Part shown: positions 21,778-33,770 of the stretch, piece by piece | How the letters are laid out: each line of letters starts with the position of its first letter | How positions within the stretch are numbered: the stretch's first letter is position 1 | NCBI GenBank assembly: GCA_020881915.1 | Contig: JAJFPB010000007.1 | Coordinates: 2,666,001-2,730,000 of the forward strand | DNA: 64,000 nt | Direction of reading: 5' to 3' | Source of the DNA: Paramyrothecium sp. XJ0827 | Lineage: Eukaryota; Ascomycota; Sordariomycetes; Hypocreales; Stachybotryaceae | Made by a program: the position numbers and the translations under genes | Notes under the pieces: generated by a model | The model's database searches: none | Told to the model about the DNA's origin: nothing | The model's input: the letters and a program-made list of their open reading frames with translations, nothing else

Positions 21778-23280
21778 CTACAACTTCATGATAATGTCGG
21801 GCTCCGCCTTTGCGCGGGCTGCGGAAATAATGCGCTTTCGAACAGTTTCCTCGGGGACGCTGCTAACGTTCTCAAACTTCAGCGGCTCTTCCTCCAGGGT
21901 TTTGGCCTTGATCAACATGGCCGAGGTGCCCAGAGTCGCGTCGCCGTCGACGGCCTCGCTGATGAAGCCGGCCCACCCTTCGTAGCAACGGCGCGTGCTG
22001 GGAACGTGGGGGACAATCATGACGAAGACGTGCGGCATGGCCTGGTATTCCTCGTAGCGCACGCTCACGCCATCGTCGACCAGCTTCCGCGCGAGGAACT
22101 TGCCCTCCTCGGCCAAGATCTCCCAGCCCACGCACATGTAGATGGGCGGCGAGCCCGCCCAGCTCTTCGCCGTGACGACGGACACGAGCGGGTGGGCCAC
22201 CAGGGCGTCGTCGGCGTACATGTGCTTGCGCGGGGGGTTCGCCGGCCACACGGGGCAGGGCGGCGGTGCGACTCGGAGCATGGGCCCGCGCTTGGGCAGG
22301 TAGTCGAAGGGCGAAGGAACGCTATCCTGCCAGACAGGATCGCTCTCGCTGATGTCGCACCATGGTGAGTTGACCGAGACGGCGCCGGGGAGAGGCACGT
22401 CGCGCAACTGGCCGTGCCACATGATCTGTGTCTTCTGGCGGCGCAGCTCGAGAAGGAGCTGTAGAAGCGCAAGCGTAAGGTTTCCGCCAGCACTAAGTAG
22501 CAAGTTGGTCAGTACATGTATCACTCATCTGCGAGTGTTGAAATCGTTATCGTACCTGTCGCCAGCTAGAACGATGTGCTCCGGCTTGACAGCCTCGTGG
22601 AAAGCCTCTGCCGGCGGATACAGGAGAGTGAGATAGGAAACCAGCGCATCCAGGAGAGCCGAAGGAAAAGGGTTTTGCGGCGCCAGGCGATATCGCACAG
22701 AGTAGCAGCGTCCACGAGTGAGCTTGGCCAGTCGGGAAGTGATGCTGCGGTGGGTTGCCGGGTCGCACAGGTAATACGCGCCGCCGTGGAAGTACAACAC
22801 CGTCGTCGGGCTCGTACAGGCCGCCATCATTTGATTGTACTTTTCCCGCTCCGGCACGTCAGGGGGCGGCGCTTCGCGCGACACCCCGGCCCTGTAGCCC
22901 GTCCACTCGGCCTCCACGGGGACGATTTGCGGGATCCGGATCTCCGACTCGGCCAGCTCGCTGTGCGACAGGCTCTTGATGGCCTGCACGATGACATCCC
23001 GAACGGACGACTCGGGCGGTGCCGGGGCCAGGTACGTGCTGATCCAGATGCGACCGCGCACGGTTTGGTCGCCCATGGTGAGTGGCTGGAACTTGGATAC
23101 GGGCTGCGGGTGCTTGGGCTGGAGCAGCGCGCGGACGAGAGCGATGATGAACTCGGTGCGCGCATCTATGTACTGCGACTGCTCCGTCTGCCCGAGGAGG
23201 TTGAGGATGGCGCGTCCGAGTGCATGGGGAAGCAGCGGCAGAAACACCTTGAGCAACCTCACTTTCTCCTGCAAATCCAT
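21778..23280 (-). CDS. Alpha/beta hydrolase, HSL-type esterase/lipase
   Basis: Exons 23280-22556 and 22492-21778; 479 residues. The 63-nt intron splits the nucleophile elbow: GD|SAGG. The first in-frame ATG is at 23280. It has the oxyanion motif FHGGAYY (residues about 164-170), the nucleophile motif GDSAGG with Ser242, a probable acid in GWEIL (about Glu365) and the catalytic His396 in MPHVF. This is alpha/beta-hydrolase fold-3, the hormone-sensitive-lipase family, which hydrolyses short acyl esters. The N-terminal 120 residues are a helical cap-type extension with a hydrophobic stretch (LLKVFLPLLPHALGRAILNLL) but no clear signal peptide. It ends in MKL, which resembles but does not meet a peroxisomal PTS1. 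Substrate unknown. A TATATAAA at 23456-23463 could serve as promoter. Confidence 0.88.
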
Positions 23281-25155
23281 GATGGGTGCGTTGAAGAGGG
23301 GAGGGACGTTGAGCCGAGGTATCGATATATGACGACCACGGCCGTCTTTACAATGGCTTCTTGCTGCGCGCAAGTTTCACGAAGCGGATGTGAACGTCAA
23401 AAGATTGAAAACAATGATGGGGCAAGGGCGCGCAAGTAAGGGAAGCAGCACGATCTATATAAAGCAAAGCGAGTCACGGAGGAGAAGCATGGGAGGGTCT
23501 TGTTGACAGTCAAATCACCACTCGCAATCATCCCTCGAAGTAGAAGACGCCAGGGCAATAGCGGGGTGGAGACGCCAAAACCAGAAGCAGGACCACATCC
23601 ATGATCGCCAACGCGGACCCTCCTCCCTGCATAGCGCCGGGGAATGGGCACAAACCTCACATATCCGGCAATGGCTCCCTGGAGCTGTGGAGGGAAATGG
23701 CTAGCCATCGAGGGATGGGCAAGGGCATATCGGATTAAACGACGCCTAGGGCTCGGAGCATGGTTTCGTCTGGGTATGGGAAACGGGCTGGGACGGACGA
23801 CGGAACACTAGAGGAACGAAAAAGCGCCTCCTCGTTGGGCAACGAGGAGAGAGCAGGGGGGGAGGGCCGTCGTGGGCGTCCGGTGTGCTGCGCGAAACGC
23901 TTCTGCTTCTGGCCTAATCGAACCAGGCGAGCAAGTCGGCTGTCGAGCGTTTGTCCTTGGGCTGCGAGGCGTAGGGCAGAGTGTGCGTCTCCGCGTCACA
24001 GATGTCGAGCGTGAGCTTTGCCACCCGGAGAGTTTCATGCCAATCTCAAGATGCCGAGGTTCGCGAGCACAGGAAAGGCAGACTATTCGCTAGTGTCGAT
24101 TGCCTGCTGGGACTGGACCGGACTACCTTGCGCATTGCCACTTACACTGTTAACTGGTAAGGGAAAGAATTTGGAGGATGAAAACTCAGAGTGTTTCGTC
24201 AATATCCTATTCTTCATTTACTTTGGGAAAGAAACACATTAATTAAACACTGCTGCCATCATTATTGGGTGTTGAATTAAATCGTAATTTTATATGTTGC
24301 AGAAATGCTCTTGCTGACCGCTTCACTGCCTGGTCCCCCTCCCCCCCCGGGGTCCAAAGCACCCCAATCGAGAACACCACGAATTTACCTCATGGGACTC
24401 TGTAGTTTGACGGAACGTTGGTTTCCTCCTTGACAGCTTGGCCAAACAAGTCTCACCAGTGGAGGACGGCCATGTATAGTCCAGCTCCCGGGGCCTCCTG
24501 CACGGGCCAAAGAGGCTCCTCCAGACTTGCCCGAAATGGCAATTCTTGCGGCGGCGTCTGCAACTACGGGGGGTCCATGGCCAAACAACACAAATAACGA
24601 GAATGGCCTCAAAAGCAATTGTGATTCCCCATCGACGTGGCTGGTTGGTTTCTGAGGAAATTAATTGGGCTCTTCACTTGAGCAGCAGAGGCTAAACATG
24701 CAAAGTATCGTTATCTCATCCATATGATTGGCCAGGTGTCTCCTCGCTGTTCCAATTCTTAAATCATACCTCCAATTCTTCCAACAGGGTGCATTGGTCC
24801 ATCACAGATATATCGGTAGGGCTTGAAACAAGTTTGGGTTCCAGAAAGCATTGCTTTCTCATTGTCTTTGGTTTTGCAGCTAGGAACCACGCAGCTTCTC
24901 AATCCGTTCTGGATTTATTCCGGGTCGAGAATCGCTGCGGGCTTCCGGTCCGTCATGCATATCGTCTGAAGTCACGGCCGGGTGTTACAGTAGCTCTTCC
25001 GGCATGTGATATTTGTGGATAAAACACAACAATAGAAGTTCTTGTTTGGCCGTGGATGATCATGTCAACCACATCCTGTGACGTTTCCTCATGTTTTATT
25101 ACAGCCGCTAGCTTTCAACATATTATACAAAGTCCCCAATCCTTCAACGACGTAC
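23281..25155. other. Intergenic, no gene seen
   Basis: Holds the promoter of the hydrolase gene at its left and the 3' region of pex14 at its right. It has AT-rich patches around 24190-24300. No ORF of convincing length or family, no RNA gene and no repeat recognised. Confidence 0.55.
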
Positions 25156-26331
25156 TCATGAGCTGCCACTAGCGCTTGCGCCAGCCTCATTTGGCCCGCT
25201 GCTCTCAGCATCACCTCCAGCGGCGGGTGTCGACGGCGTGTCATTGTTCTTGTTGAGCATCGCCATCTGCCAAGCGGGGATGGACGCCTTGGCTCCCGAC
25301 GCTCCGGTAGTCAAGCCCCGGTTGAAGCTGGTGCTGAGGGGCGTGCTCTTGGGTGTCTCGCTCGCCGCGGCGTCGCTCGCGCCGGCTCCGGCCTCGCTTG
25401 TGGGGGTTGCGGTACGGCCGACCGAAGCGCCGGTGCTTCCCGAGGCCATCCTCTGGGATACGAGCGTCTTCAGGCTCGTCAATTCCGTGTTGATTTCTTT
25501 CAGTCGGCTGTCTGCAAGTTCCTTCTGGTTGTTCATTGCCTTCGGGATGGCATCCTTAAGAGCCTGTACTTCCTCACGGAGTCGCTGGGCATCGTCTTCG
25601 CGACGGCGGTTCGACGACTTGAGATCCGAAATGACAGTCTCGAGCTCGGAAAGGGCTGTGTCCAGCTTTTCGGTCCTTTGTTTCTCGGCTTCCTTCAGCA
25701 CCTCGGTGTCCTTGGAAAGCTGCTCCACGAGGGTGAAGGCCTTGTCGAACTGCTCTTCGATGGACTTCTTGTCCTGCTCGAGCTTCTCGGGAGTTGGGGG
25801 CGCAACAAGAGGGTAAACATAACGCTGGTTATAGGTATTAGACGAGGAATTTTCAACTCTGGGACTGCGGTACACATACCTTGCCTAGGGAGTAAAGGCC
25901 GTAGCTGACGCCGCTGACGACCGTAGCCATGATGAACCAATCCCTCCAATCCCTCTTGGGTGTAGGCGGCGGTGGCTGCCAGGCATAAGGCGGGTATGAC
26001 TGATAATACTGCTGAGGAGGTCCTACCGGACCGCTTTGATAGGGAGCGCTGGGTGCGGGCGCTGCAGTGCCGGTCGTCCTCGCCATTGCGACATCAATTT
26101 CTTCCTGGGTGAGGTTCTTGGATCGGAGAAATGAGACGCGGTTCTCTATCGACGACGATGCGACGCTGGGGTCTTGTAGAACTATTCATCCTGTCAGCAT
26201 CGACCAGTGTTGCAGTGATTTGCCACGACTGACATTGCACCTATGCCAAAGTTAGTAATGAGCAGGCCGCATGGTTACATGTGACGGGGTCCACGTACCG
26301 CAGAGGCGACCAGATCCTCCCGGATTGCCAT
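25156..26331 (-). CDS. pex14: Peroxin 14, peroxisomal docking protein
   Basis: Exons 26331-26299 (33 nt), 26240-26234 (7 nt), 26181-25880 and 25824-25156; 336 residues. Pex14 forms the docking site and part of the pore for the receptors Pex5 and Pex20. The spliced N-terminus reads MAIREDLVASA-VQF-LQDPSVASSSIENR, the conserved Pex14 domain that binds WxxxF peptides; ending it with RSKNLTQEEIDVAM fits the family. After a Pro/Tyr-rich linker comes a hydrophobic segment at about residues 98-118 (DWFIMATVVSGVSYGLYSLGK), then RYVYPLVAPPTPE and a coiled coil at about 125-225. The tail is low complexity, rich in Ala/Ser/Gly/Thr. The 7-nt exon GTGCAAT is required to obtain VQF in frame. Transcription is divergent from NDC80. 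Confidence 0.92.
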
Positions 26332-26857
26332 GTTCGATGGATTGAGCCTCTCCTGTCAAGATAGCCAGTTATGCGCTGCCTTACTATGGCTCTGTCGATG
26401 GCAGTCTCGGTGGTTGTCGAAGAAGAGCGACGACACCGGCTGCTGTCTTGCTGGTTGCGGAGCTGACCTGAGTCTGGGGAAAATGGCCGACATGAGCCGA
26501 GGCTGCATGACGGAGCTGGTGGAGAGCCTCCGAGTCCCTTAACCGGAGTCACGTGCGCGCATCTACCCAACATGAGCCGGGACCCTTTTCGCATCCAGAT
26601 GGTGGACCCACACCTTGTCGACCTCGTCCAACCAATCACGATGCGCCGCGACTCTTTTGTTTACTTTCGTCCCCAGCAACACACCCACGCCCACTATCGT
26701 AGACAAAACATCCTCAGGGTAGACTGGCGATAACCATCGGCCCCTGCATTCTGTTTCTTGCTCCACGCAAGCATCGCGCCGCGTTACCCGCATAAATCAT
26801 TGTACGCGCAGTCCCTCACCTTCAAAGCGCCCAGACGCGACAACGTGACCATTCGAC
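26332..26857. promoter_or_regulatory. Bidirectional promoter between pex14 and NDC80
   Basis: 526 bases separate the start codons of the two divergent genes, so both promoters and leaders lie here. No TATA box or other site could be assigned confidently. Confidence 0.6.
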
Positions 26858-29141
26858 ATGTCCCAAGACACGGGCTTGTGGAGTGTCCGACGACCACGAG
26901 AGGTACGTTCAACCGTGCGACTGTGGAAAAATCTCAGTATCTAACCGCGGCGCAGACACTAGGAGCCCTCAACTCCAACAGCGGGATTCCTCCGCCCGGC
27001 TCAACCATGAAGCGCTCCACCTCCAGCAACAACAATGGCAACTACACGGGCAGCCACGTTAGGTCGATGTCGGGATCTAGACAGTCCCTCGCCATGTCGC
27101 GCCCCAACCAGCCTCTCTTCCAGCGCTCCTCCTCGGGTACGAACCTTGCCGACATAGGCCTCTCCTCGGTCAAGAGATCCTCCTTCCAGCAACCCAAGGC
27201 AGCCTACACGCCGGCCGCTGCGCGCGCTTCAACCGATGCCGACAGGCGAAGCAGTGTGTATCGCCCACGACAATCTGTGAGCGCGCCTGTGAGCCATCAA
27301 AGCTTCTTCCAGACAACGCCGCAGGCTGCTGGTGTTCCACGCGATCCAAGACCCCTCAAGGACCGTTCTTACCAGGCTCGGATTGGACAAGAGTTGATGG
27401 AGTATATGGTCCAACACAACTTCGAGATGGAGATGAAGCATGTGCTTTCCCAGAACGTCATCAAGTCTCCCACGCAAAAGGACTTCAACTATATGTTCCA
27501 GTGGCTATATCATCGGATAGACCCTAGTCACCGGTTCCAGAAAAATATCGATCAAGAGGTGCCACCAATTCTCAAGCAGCTGCGATACCCGTTCGAAAGA
27601 AGCATTACCAAGAGTCAGATTGCCGCTGTCGGTGGTCAAAATTGGAGCACCTTTCTAGGCCTGCTGCACTGGATGATGCAGCTTGCTCAGATGCTGGATG
27701 GCTATGTTAATAGCAAGTACGACGACGCATTCTTGGAAAGTGGTATCGACGTCAGTGGCGATCGCATCACATTCAACTTTTTGAGCAGCGCGTACAGAGA
27801 CTGGCTCGCCATGGATGAAGACATGGGCGACGAGGAGGCGGAGCGAGTCCTGGCGCCACATATTGAATCGATGGCTGAAGCTTTTGAGCGGTCCAACTCC
27901 AAATACACCGCCGAGTTGGAGATGCTGGAGGCTGAGAACGCTCGGCTACTGAAGGAGATGGAGGATCTGCAAAAGTCCACACCCGATCCCGTTGTCCTGG
28001 ACGACCACTTCAAGATCATGGAGGAGGACAAGATCAAATTTGAGGAGTACAACGCCCTTGCGATGCAAAGGACGGACAAGTACGATGGCCGGATACAGGT
28101 GCTCCAGGATGAGCTCGAAAAGCTGGAGGGTGAGCTAAAGGAGGCGGACGACGAGCGAAGAGGTCTCCAAAAAGCCGTGGATGCGCAAGGCATCAGCATG
28201 CAGGATATCGACCGCATGACTGCTGAGCGCGAGCGTCTCCAGAAGGGCATTGAGTCAGCAAGCCAAAGACTCGAAGAGGTGAAGAAGAAAATGGCGGAGA
28301 AGGAGTCTGACGCTGTCCGCAAGCTGGATGAGTTGGAGCGCATGGTTGACAAGTACAACACCTTGGCATACCAGATTGCCGTCATTCCCGCCGCAGCCGT
28401 CAACTCAAAGGGTCAGGACTACGAGCTTCAGCTCATGCTCAACGACAGCACAGACATGAACGGCCCCAGCGGCGCTTCAACGGACCGGTTGCTGATGGAT
28501 GCCACCACCGGTTATCAGCCCAGCCACATTCTCAACATCGACCTGCGCGGCCAAGCTCGCAGCAGCTTCCTAGCTCTGAAGAAGGAGATTGCGAAGCGGC
28601 GCAATGCTGCCATGGAGGATATGATGAAGGACCACGAGCTGCTGGACGGCATCAAGGAGGCCATTGAGGACAAGCGAGGCGAGGTGGAAGCGTTGAACCA
28701 TCGAGTACGAGCAGCGGAAGAGGAATATGAAAAGACCAAGGAGGTTACGACAGCCCAAAAGATGGCCTCGGATGCTCAGATCGAGAAGATGGAAAAGGAG
28801 CTGTCCCGCATGCGTGCTGGCCTGACTGAGTCGGTGCAGCTCCTCGAGCAACGCGAGATCAACACTACCATTGAGTAAGTCCTTCATCTGCACCCCAGTA
28901 CCTGAGCAAAGCCATGCAGCCGCTAACGTTTATCTTCAGGTATGAACAACTGGTTCTTCGCGCAAACTCACTACGAGAGGAGCTTCACACGGAAATTGAC
29001 CGGATGCTCAACGACGTGATCAAGTTCAAAATCCACGTCCAAAAGAACCTGGATGACTACGAGGGCTTCGTCGCGGACGAGTTGGAGAAGGAGCTTGGAA
29101 GCGACGAGGTCAAGGACGATACGCGGGCTATGGATATGTGA
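26858..29141 (+). CDS. NDC80: Kinetochore protein Ndc80/Hec1
   Basis: Exons 26858-26902, 26956-28874 and 28940-29141; 721 residues. The first exon encodes [15 protein letters not shown] and joins [10 protein letters not shown], matching the usual fungal Ndc80 start. Ndc80 is the microtubule-binding subunit of the outer kinetochore complex with Nuf2, Spc24 and Spc25. It has a basic Ser-rich N-terminal tail (residues 1-105) with many potential Aurora-type sites. A calponin-homology domain at about 110-235 contains [17 protein letters not shown] and PYPFERS-like RYPFERSI. A long coiled coil from about 290 is interrupted near 490-540, the expected loop region. The last exon junction gives TTIE|YEQLVLR. 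The 3' flank has a (GAT)6 repeat. Confidence 0.96.
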
Positions 29142-29904
29142 GATCGATGACCTACCGGGATGATGATGATGATGATGAACTGGCTTTGGAACTCTGGCAA
29201 CATAATACTTTGTCTTTTACAGCGTGGAGCCAGATCGCCAAGGAGCAGACTGTCTCGGCATCGGAGGGGGCGTTGGGTTGTATTGTCTAGGGAATGGGGA
29301 GAGATGACTTGATCTTGAGCGTGGCCATGACTTACGAGTTGTTGTGCTTCATATATACCAATTCATTTTTTTCTGCTTCTGAGTGCTTGAAACTTAAAGA
29401 TCCTTTGTCAAGGGGCTGAGCCTGAGATCTCAGCCAGTCTTGAGCACATCTCGGCTTACACGCGATTCAGATGCTTCCAGAACGCTTCCCGCGTTTTGAC
29501 ACAGCATTCCCCCGTCGCCGACACGATCGCCTGGTCCTTCCATGTGCGCGAGTCTTCGACCGGGGGAGTGAGACACAGGCATTGTGAGACCTTCAGGCTG
29601 CAGCATTTCACTAGATCGGGTTTTCCTTTTTTTTCTGCCGGTAAAACCTGCAGAAGGGAGAGCTCAAGTCGTTGCACGTGAATCATGAAGACCCTTGAAT
29701 TAGATCCGCCAACTACATAAATCTGTTTCAGCAGGAAGAGGGCCTGAGAACCAATTTCCAGATGCAGAGGCGGAGGAGATTACATCAATTATACCAATAT
29801 ACAAAATGGTCCCCTTTTTTTCTAGAGACACCTTTGAACAGCCGCCCCCTTGCTCCTGACAGAGTTCCTCCCGGGAAAGGGGGGATGGGTCAATCGGACC
29901 CGTC
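29142..29904. other. Convergent intergenic
   Basis: Holds 3' UTRs of NDC80 (+) and the GH47 gene (-). A (GAT)6 microsatellite lies at 29159-29176. Nothing else recognised. Confidence 0.6.
29159..29176. repeat. (GAT)6 microsatellite
   Basis: Six perfect GAT copies just after the NDC80 stop codon, within its probable 3' UTR. Confidence 0.85.
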
Positions 29905-31595
29905 TCAGCCCCTCACCCTAAACGGGTGCGCCTCCGTGTTGAAGACCCATTCGTTCGTCCCGTCGATGTGGAAGTGCACGGGCGAGACGTCCGCGAAGAT
30001 CAGCCACAGGTACTTGAGCGTCTCGGCGAGGAAGAAGCTCTGCATCTGGTTGATGTACTGGCCGCCGTCGAAGGCCGTCACGTCAGTGATGCCGGCGAAG
30101 CCACCGCCGACGCGGCAGTGGACCTTGATGCGGTTGAAGGCCGTCCACGCGAAGTCCTGGTACTTGGGGTCGCCGGTCAGGCGGTACGCGTAGTAGATGC
30201 TCTCCATGGTCTCCGGGCGCAGGATGTAGCCGGGCGAGTTGGCCCAGAAGCCGGCGAACTGGTAGAAGACGGCCTGCTCGGGCGGGGGGCGCCTATTCTC
30301 CTGGTCCACGGGCAGGCTGGCGTCGAACCAGCGGAAGCCCTCCGGGCCGATGCCCGTGGCCGTCTGGGCGTAGGTTTGGTAGTACGACTCGGTCAGCTTG
30401 AGGCCGAACTGCTTGTACTTCTCCTCGCCGAGCAGAATGCCACCTAGGATGAAGTTGCCAGCTGCAAAGCTAGCCACTGCAAATTGTTAGATCAAGGCAA
30501 GACAGCGACTTGGGCTGAACCTACAATGGCCGGAGAAAGGGATCGTCTTGGTCCCCCTGTACTGGGAAAGGAAAGTCAAATCGCCTCGACTAGACGGGTG
30601 CGAGGCCAGGTGCTGTATTGTGGACTCGGCGGCAAGAATCCAGCGGTCTTTGTACTCGCTGAACTCCTCGGGGTCATACAAGTACATCTTGATGAGATAC
30701 TCGTAAAAGCTGTCCGTCAGGCCGGACCAGCCGCCGTTGCTGTCAAGGAACTTGCCATCCTTGATGTTCAGATACGTCCCGACCAGTCCGGGGAAGGCCT
30801 CAGGGCTACCCGTCGGCCTGATCATGTAGGCCTCGGCCTTCTGGGCGAGCTGGGCGTACTTGGGATTTCCCGTCAGGTCAGTCAAGCGCGTCCATTCCAG
30901 CACCAAGGTGCCGACCTCGGCAATGTTATTTCGGGTCGAGCCATTGATGCGTGGTGCCGGGTTCAGGAAGATCAGAGGGTCAGGGACGCCGCTCGGCGTC
31001 TTGAAAGCTATTGATAGGCTGTCGCCAAGGACAACAGCCTGGTTGAGGAGCGCATCGACGAGAGTGGCATTCTTGACCAAGCCGCGATAGGGGCCTTTGA
31101 GAAGGTCGTAGGCTGCTCGCTGTTAATCAAGGTTGTCCGCAACACTGTAGGCCGTGGACTCACCAGAGATCAAACCTCCCAGGTACCTGATGTTAGTCTC
31201 GAATACTGAGATTGACTCATCAGCCACCTTGGTGGTCGTAAAGTCAATCGTGGGTATAAACTCGAGGATCTGCTGTACGATTGCCTTGTCCTCGACGACA
31301 ATGGCCGTGCTCAGCGAATCCACCGGCGTCACACCCCAGCCGTTCCTGTGCGCTGTATCAGCAAAGCAACCTGCTAGAGTTAGAAATGGGCGACGAACCT
31401 GTCATTGTTGAAGCCGTTGTTGGCCGGCAGCAGATTGTCGTTTGGAAACGCGTACTTGTAATATCCCCGCCACGAAATCTGGAAGGCTTCTTTGACCGCA
31501 TTCGCCTTTTCTCTATTTGAGGGACCTGCGCTTGGCAAGGCAAATACAGGAGCAATCAGCCCCAGAAGGAACACATGATTTGTCTTAGCCCACAT
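29905..31595 (-). CDS. Secreted class I alpha-1,2-mannosidase (GH47)
   Basis: Exons 31595-31399, 31345-31164, 31112-30525 and 30476-29905; 512 residues. Introns are 48-53 nt with junctions NNDR|NGWGV, LIS|AYDLLKG and SGH|LASFAAG. It trims alpha-1,2-mannose from N-glycans. There is a cleavable signal peptide ([10 protein letters not shown], residues about 10-19) and no membrane anchor, so it is secreted or luminal, like fungal MNS1B enzymes. Catalytic-site blocks are [53 protein letters not shown] and the C-terminal Ca2+-binding NTEAHPF. HLASF has Ser where many class I enzymes have the disulfide Cys (HLxCF). A TATA-like CATATAAG at about 31659-31665 lies upstream. Confidence 0.94.
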
Positions 31596-32582
31596 GATGG
31601 CGCTGCTTTGACGATGAGAGATACGCCAGGAGTATGAGTCGGGAGATAACAGTACGTCTTATATGAGGTTTGGGACTGGCGGCGCAGAACAAGACTTGTC
31701 TCATATGCATGGCCGCATTGGGTATTTAAACTAACATGAACCCAAGACACGGAACTCATGTGAAGCCCATCCATCAAGGCCCCCCTTTCTATGCAGGATG
31801 TCACATTTCACGCCAATGTTGCAGAGGGCGCCCTAAGATCGCAGAAGCAAAGCAATATTCAGGAGGATAATCTCCAACAGGAAGGTGATGAGACATGCAC
31901 CACGGCCTAGACCTCCATTGCACGGGTTGCCGGTCCTCGCTTGTCGCAAATCCCCTTGTGTTGAGAGCCCGGCACTTGGGGCGCATCGCTGCGGAAAACC
32001 CGTGGAGATATGGTTCGACGGATCACCTATCATCTGATATTTTGACGGTTGCACTCTGCGCATGTCGAGCAGGGGCGGGATGGCGGGGTAGGATTGACGT
32101 CGCAATCGGGTGCCAAAGATCGGAATGATCTACCGTGTTGCATGCCTATAGATGCAGTGCTATGGCTACAACGCTGCAGGGTGATGCTTGGAGTCGGTCT
32201 GTGGAAGGCTTCGAGCAATTCAACAATGGCGTGACCTATCGCCGTGTCTTACTAGGCATTGATAAGATAACAAGGGGCGTCTTGGATGATTTGCCGTGTG
32301 TTGTGGAAGTTGAAACCCTTTTCCACGGTCTTGTTAGCAAGCCGCATTCGCCTGAGGCTAATTGCGAGCTTGTGAGAAGGTCGCATTGGCCCATGCTACC
32401 GTGAAAGCAAGGCACGACATCAAGTCGGGTGCCAGGACCACGCGCGCTGCAGATCGTTGCAATGATAGTCAAATCCCGGGATCCGTCGCCGGCCAGGACC
32501 TCGCACAAAGCTCGTGTCGGCTTGCGCATATCTGCGCGTAACGTAGCTTTCGCCCAAAATACCTTGTCTCCTATCATGGCTC
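31596..32582. other. Intergenic, GH47 promoter side
   Basis: Promoter region of the mannosidase gene at its left (TATA-like element about 31659-31665, TATTTAAA at about 31723-31730). The rest, up to the ERCC1 stop, holds no gene I recognise. Confidence 0.55.
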
Positions 32583-33770
32583 TCAGCTATTCTCTCGAAG
32601 CTTTGCCAAAGCCGCTGCAACTCCTCCGCTCAGACCTTGCGACTGAGCTTCCGGGGCGGGGTCACCTGGTTGCGTCGTCCGCTTTGACTCCTCAATCGCA
32701 GCGGCGAGTGCAACATCCCCCTCGTCGTCTTCCGAGTCTTCTATGTCATCCAAGAACTGGAATTGTTTGGCCGCCGGGTCACTTTGCGGAGGTTGTGCCG
32801 AACTACCTATGACGCGGGTGGTATGGGATGCGTCACGAGCGGGCAAATTTGTCTCTTTTTGAGGGTTCAAAGCCATCGATGCCGAAGTTTGTGGTGCCCT
32901 TTTCGCAGCCTTCTTCGTTCTGAAAGGCTCTTCCACTGCCGCAGTCCACCTCTTCACCTTGACCTCTCCCCAGCCAGCAATCATGCCCAGCCGCTCCGGG
33001 TCTGCATTCACTGCATTCTGCAGGCTCCCGAAGTTGGCCACCAAGGCCACGGCATCCGATTTGTTCAAACTCCGTGGAACTGTGACAAAGTCAACAAGCC
33101 TTTCCGCGTAGCTTGATGGTTGCTGGCCCCGAATGGACGCGAAGCTGGCATTCTCGTAAGACTTGTAGAGCTCGAGGTAGCGAGCAGCTTCTGCTGCTGA
33201 CCAGCAGAGTATGATCGTGACGTTGTTTACCATGGACGTCTTGGAGAGCTCCCGTAAAGAGTCTTCGTGGTTAGGGATGTCCACCATAGTTAGAAGGATT
33301 CGCAGGTTGTATTTGCCTTGCAGGTTCCGGATGCGAGTGTAGATATACTCGGGGTGTAAACGGTGATATTTCAAGCTACGAGGGTCAACAGAAGGCCCAT
33401 TGCGACGGCGTTTCTTCGGTTACCTTAGGAACAGACCACAAGTCGTCAAGTTCATCACATAGTCGGCAGGGATGTCGCTATACTCCCAAGGCATAGCTCG
33501 AATGTGCGTCAGCACTGGATTGCCACGCTGCCGCGGCGATACCAGCAGTGCGGAGGCGGTTTGCTTCTGAGGCAGAGCCTGTGGAGTGGGCTGCACCACC
33601 TTGCTTCCCGAAGAGTTGGACGGCGGCGCCTTGTCGAGCCGCTGAGGAGTCGGTTGTTGAATCCTTTGTGGTGTTGGTTGCTGGACGCGCCTAGGTGCAG
33701 GCGGCATGCGGTTCGAGGCAGCCATGGCGTCCAGGATGGCGGCCTCGCTGTCACTGAAATCGTCATCCAT
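32583..33770 (-). CDS. RAD10: DNA excision-repair protein ERCC1/Rad10
   Basis: Exons 33770-33424 and 33375-32583; 379 residues. The 48-nt intron gives LFLS|LKYHRLHPEYIY. It is the non-catalytic partner of XPF/Rad1 in the 5' structure-specific endonuclease of nucleotide excision, interstrand-crosslink and single-strand-annealing repair. The N-terminal about 75 residues are low complexity with a QQPTPQR duplication. The central nuclease-like domain runs from about 80 to 205 (NPVLTHIRAMPWEYSDIPADY, HRLHPEYIYTRI, ILCWSAAEAARYLE). A helix-hairpin-helix pair follows at about 225-275 (LVANFGSLQNAV, GWGEVKVKRW). The C-terminal extension ends with an acidic run and DVALAAAIEES, which fits the ubiquitin-interacting-motif consensus. 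Confidence 0.95.

Noticed and set aside
17295..23280. Possible biosynthetic cluster of HMG-CoA synthase, FAD oxidoreductase and esterase
   Set aside because: No terpene cyclase, P450, PKS/NRPS, transporter or cluster regulator nearby; orientations and housekeeping identity argue for chance adjacency.
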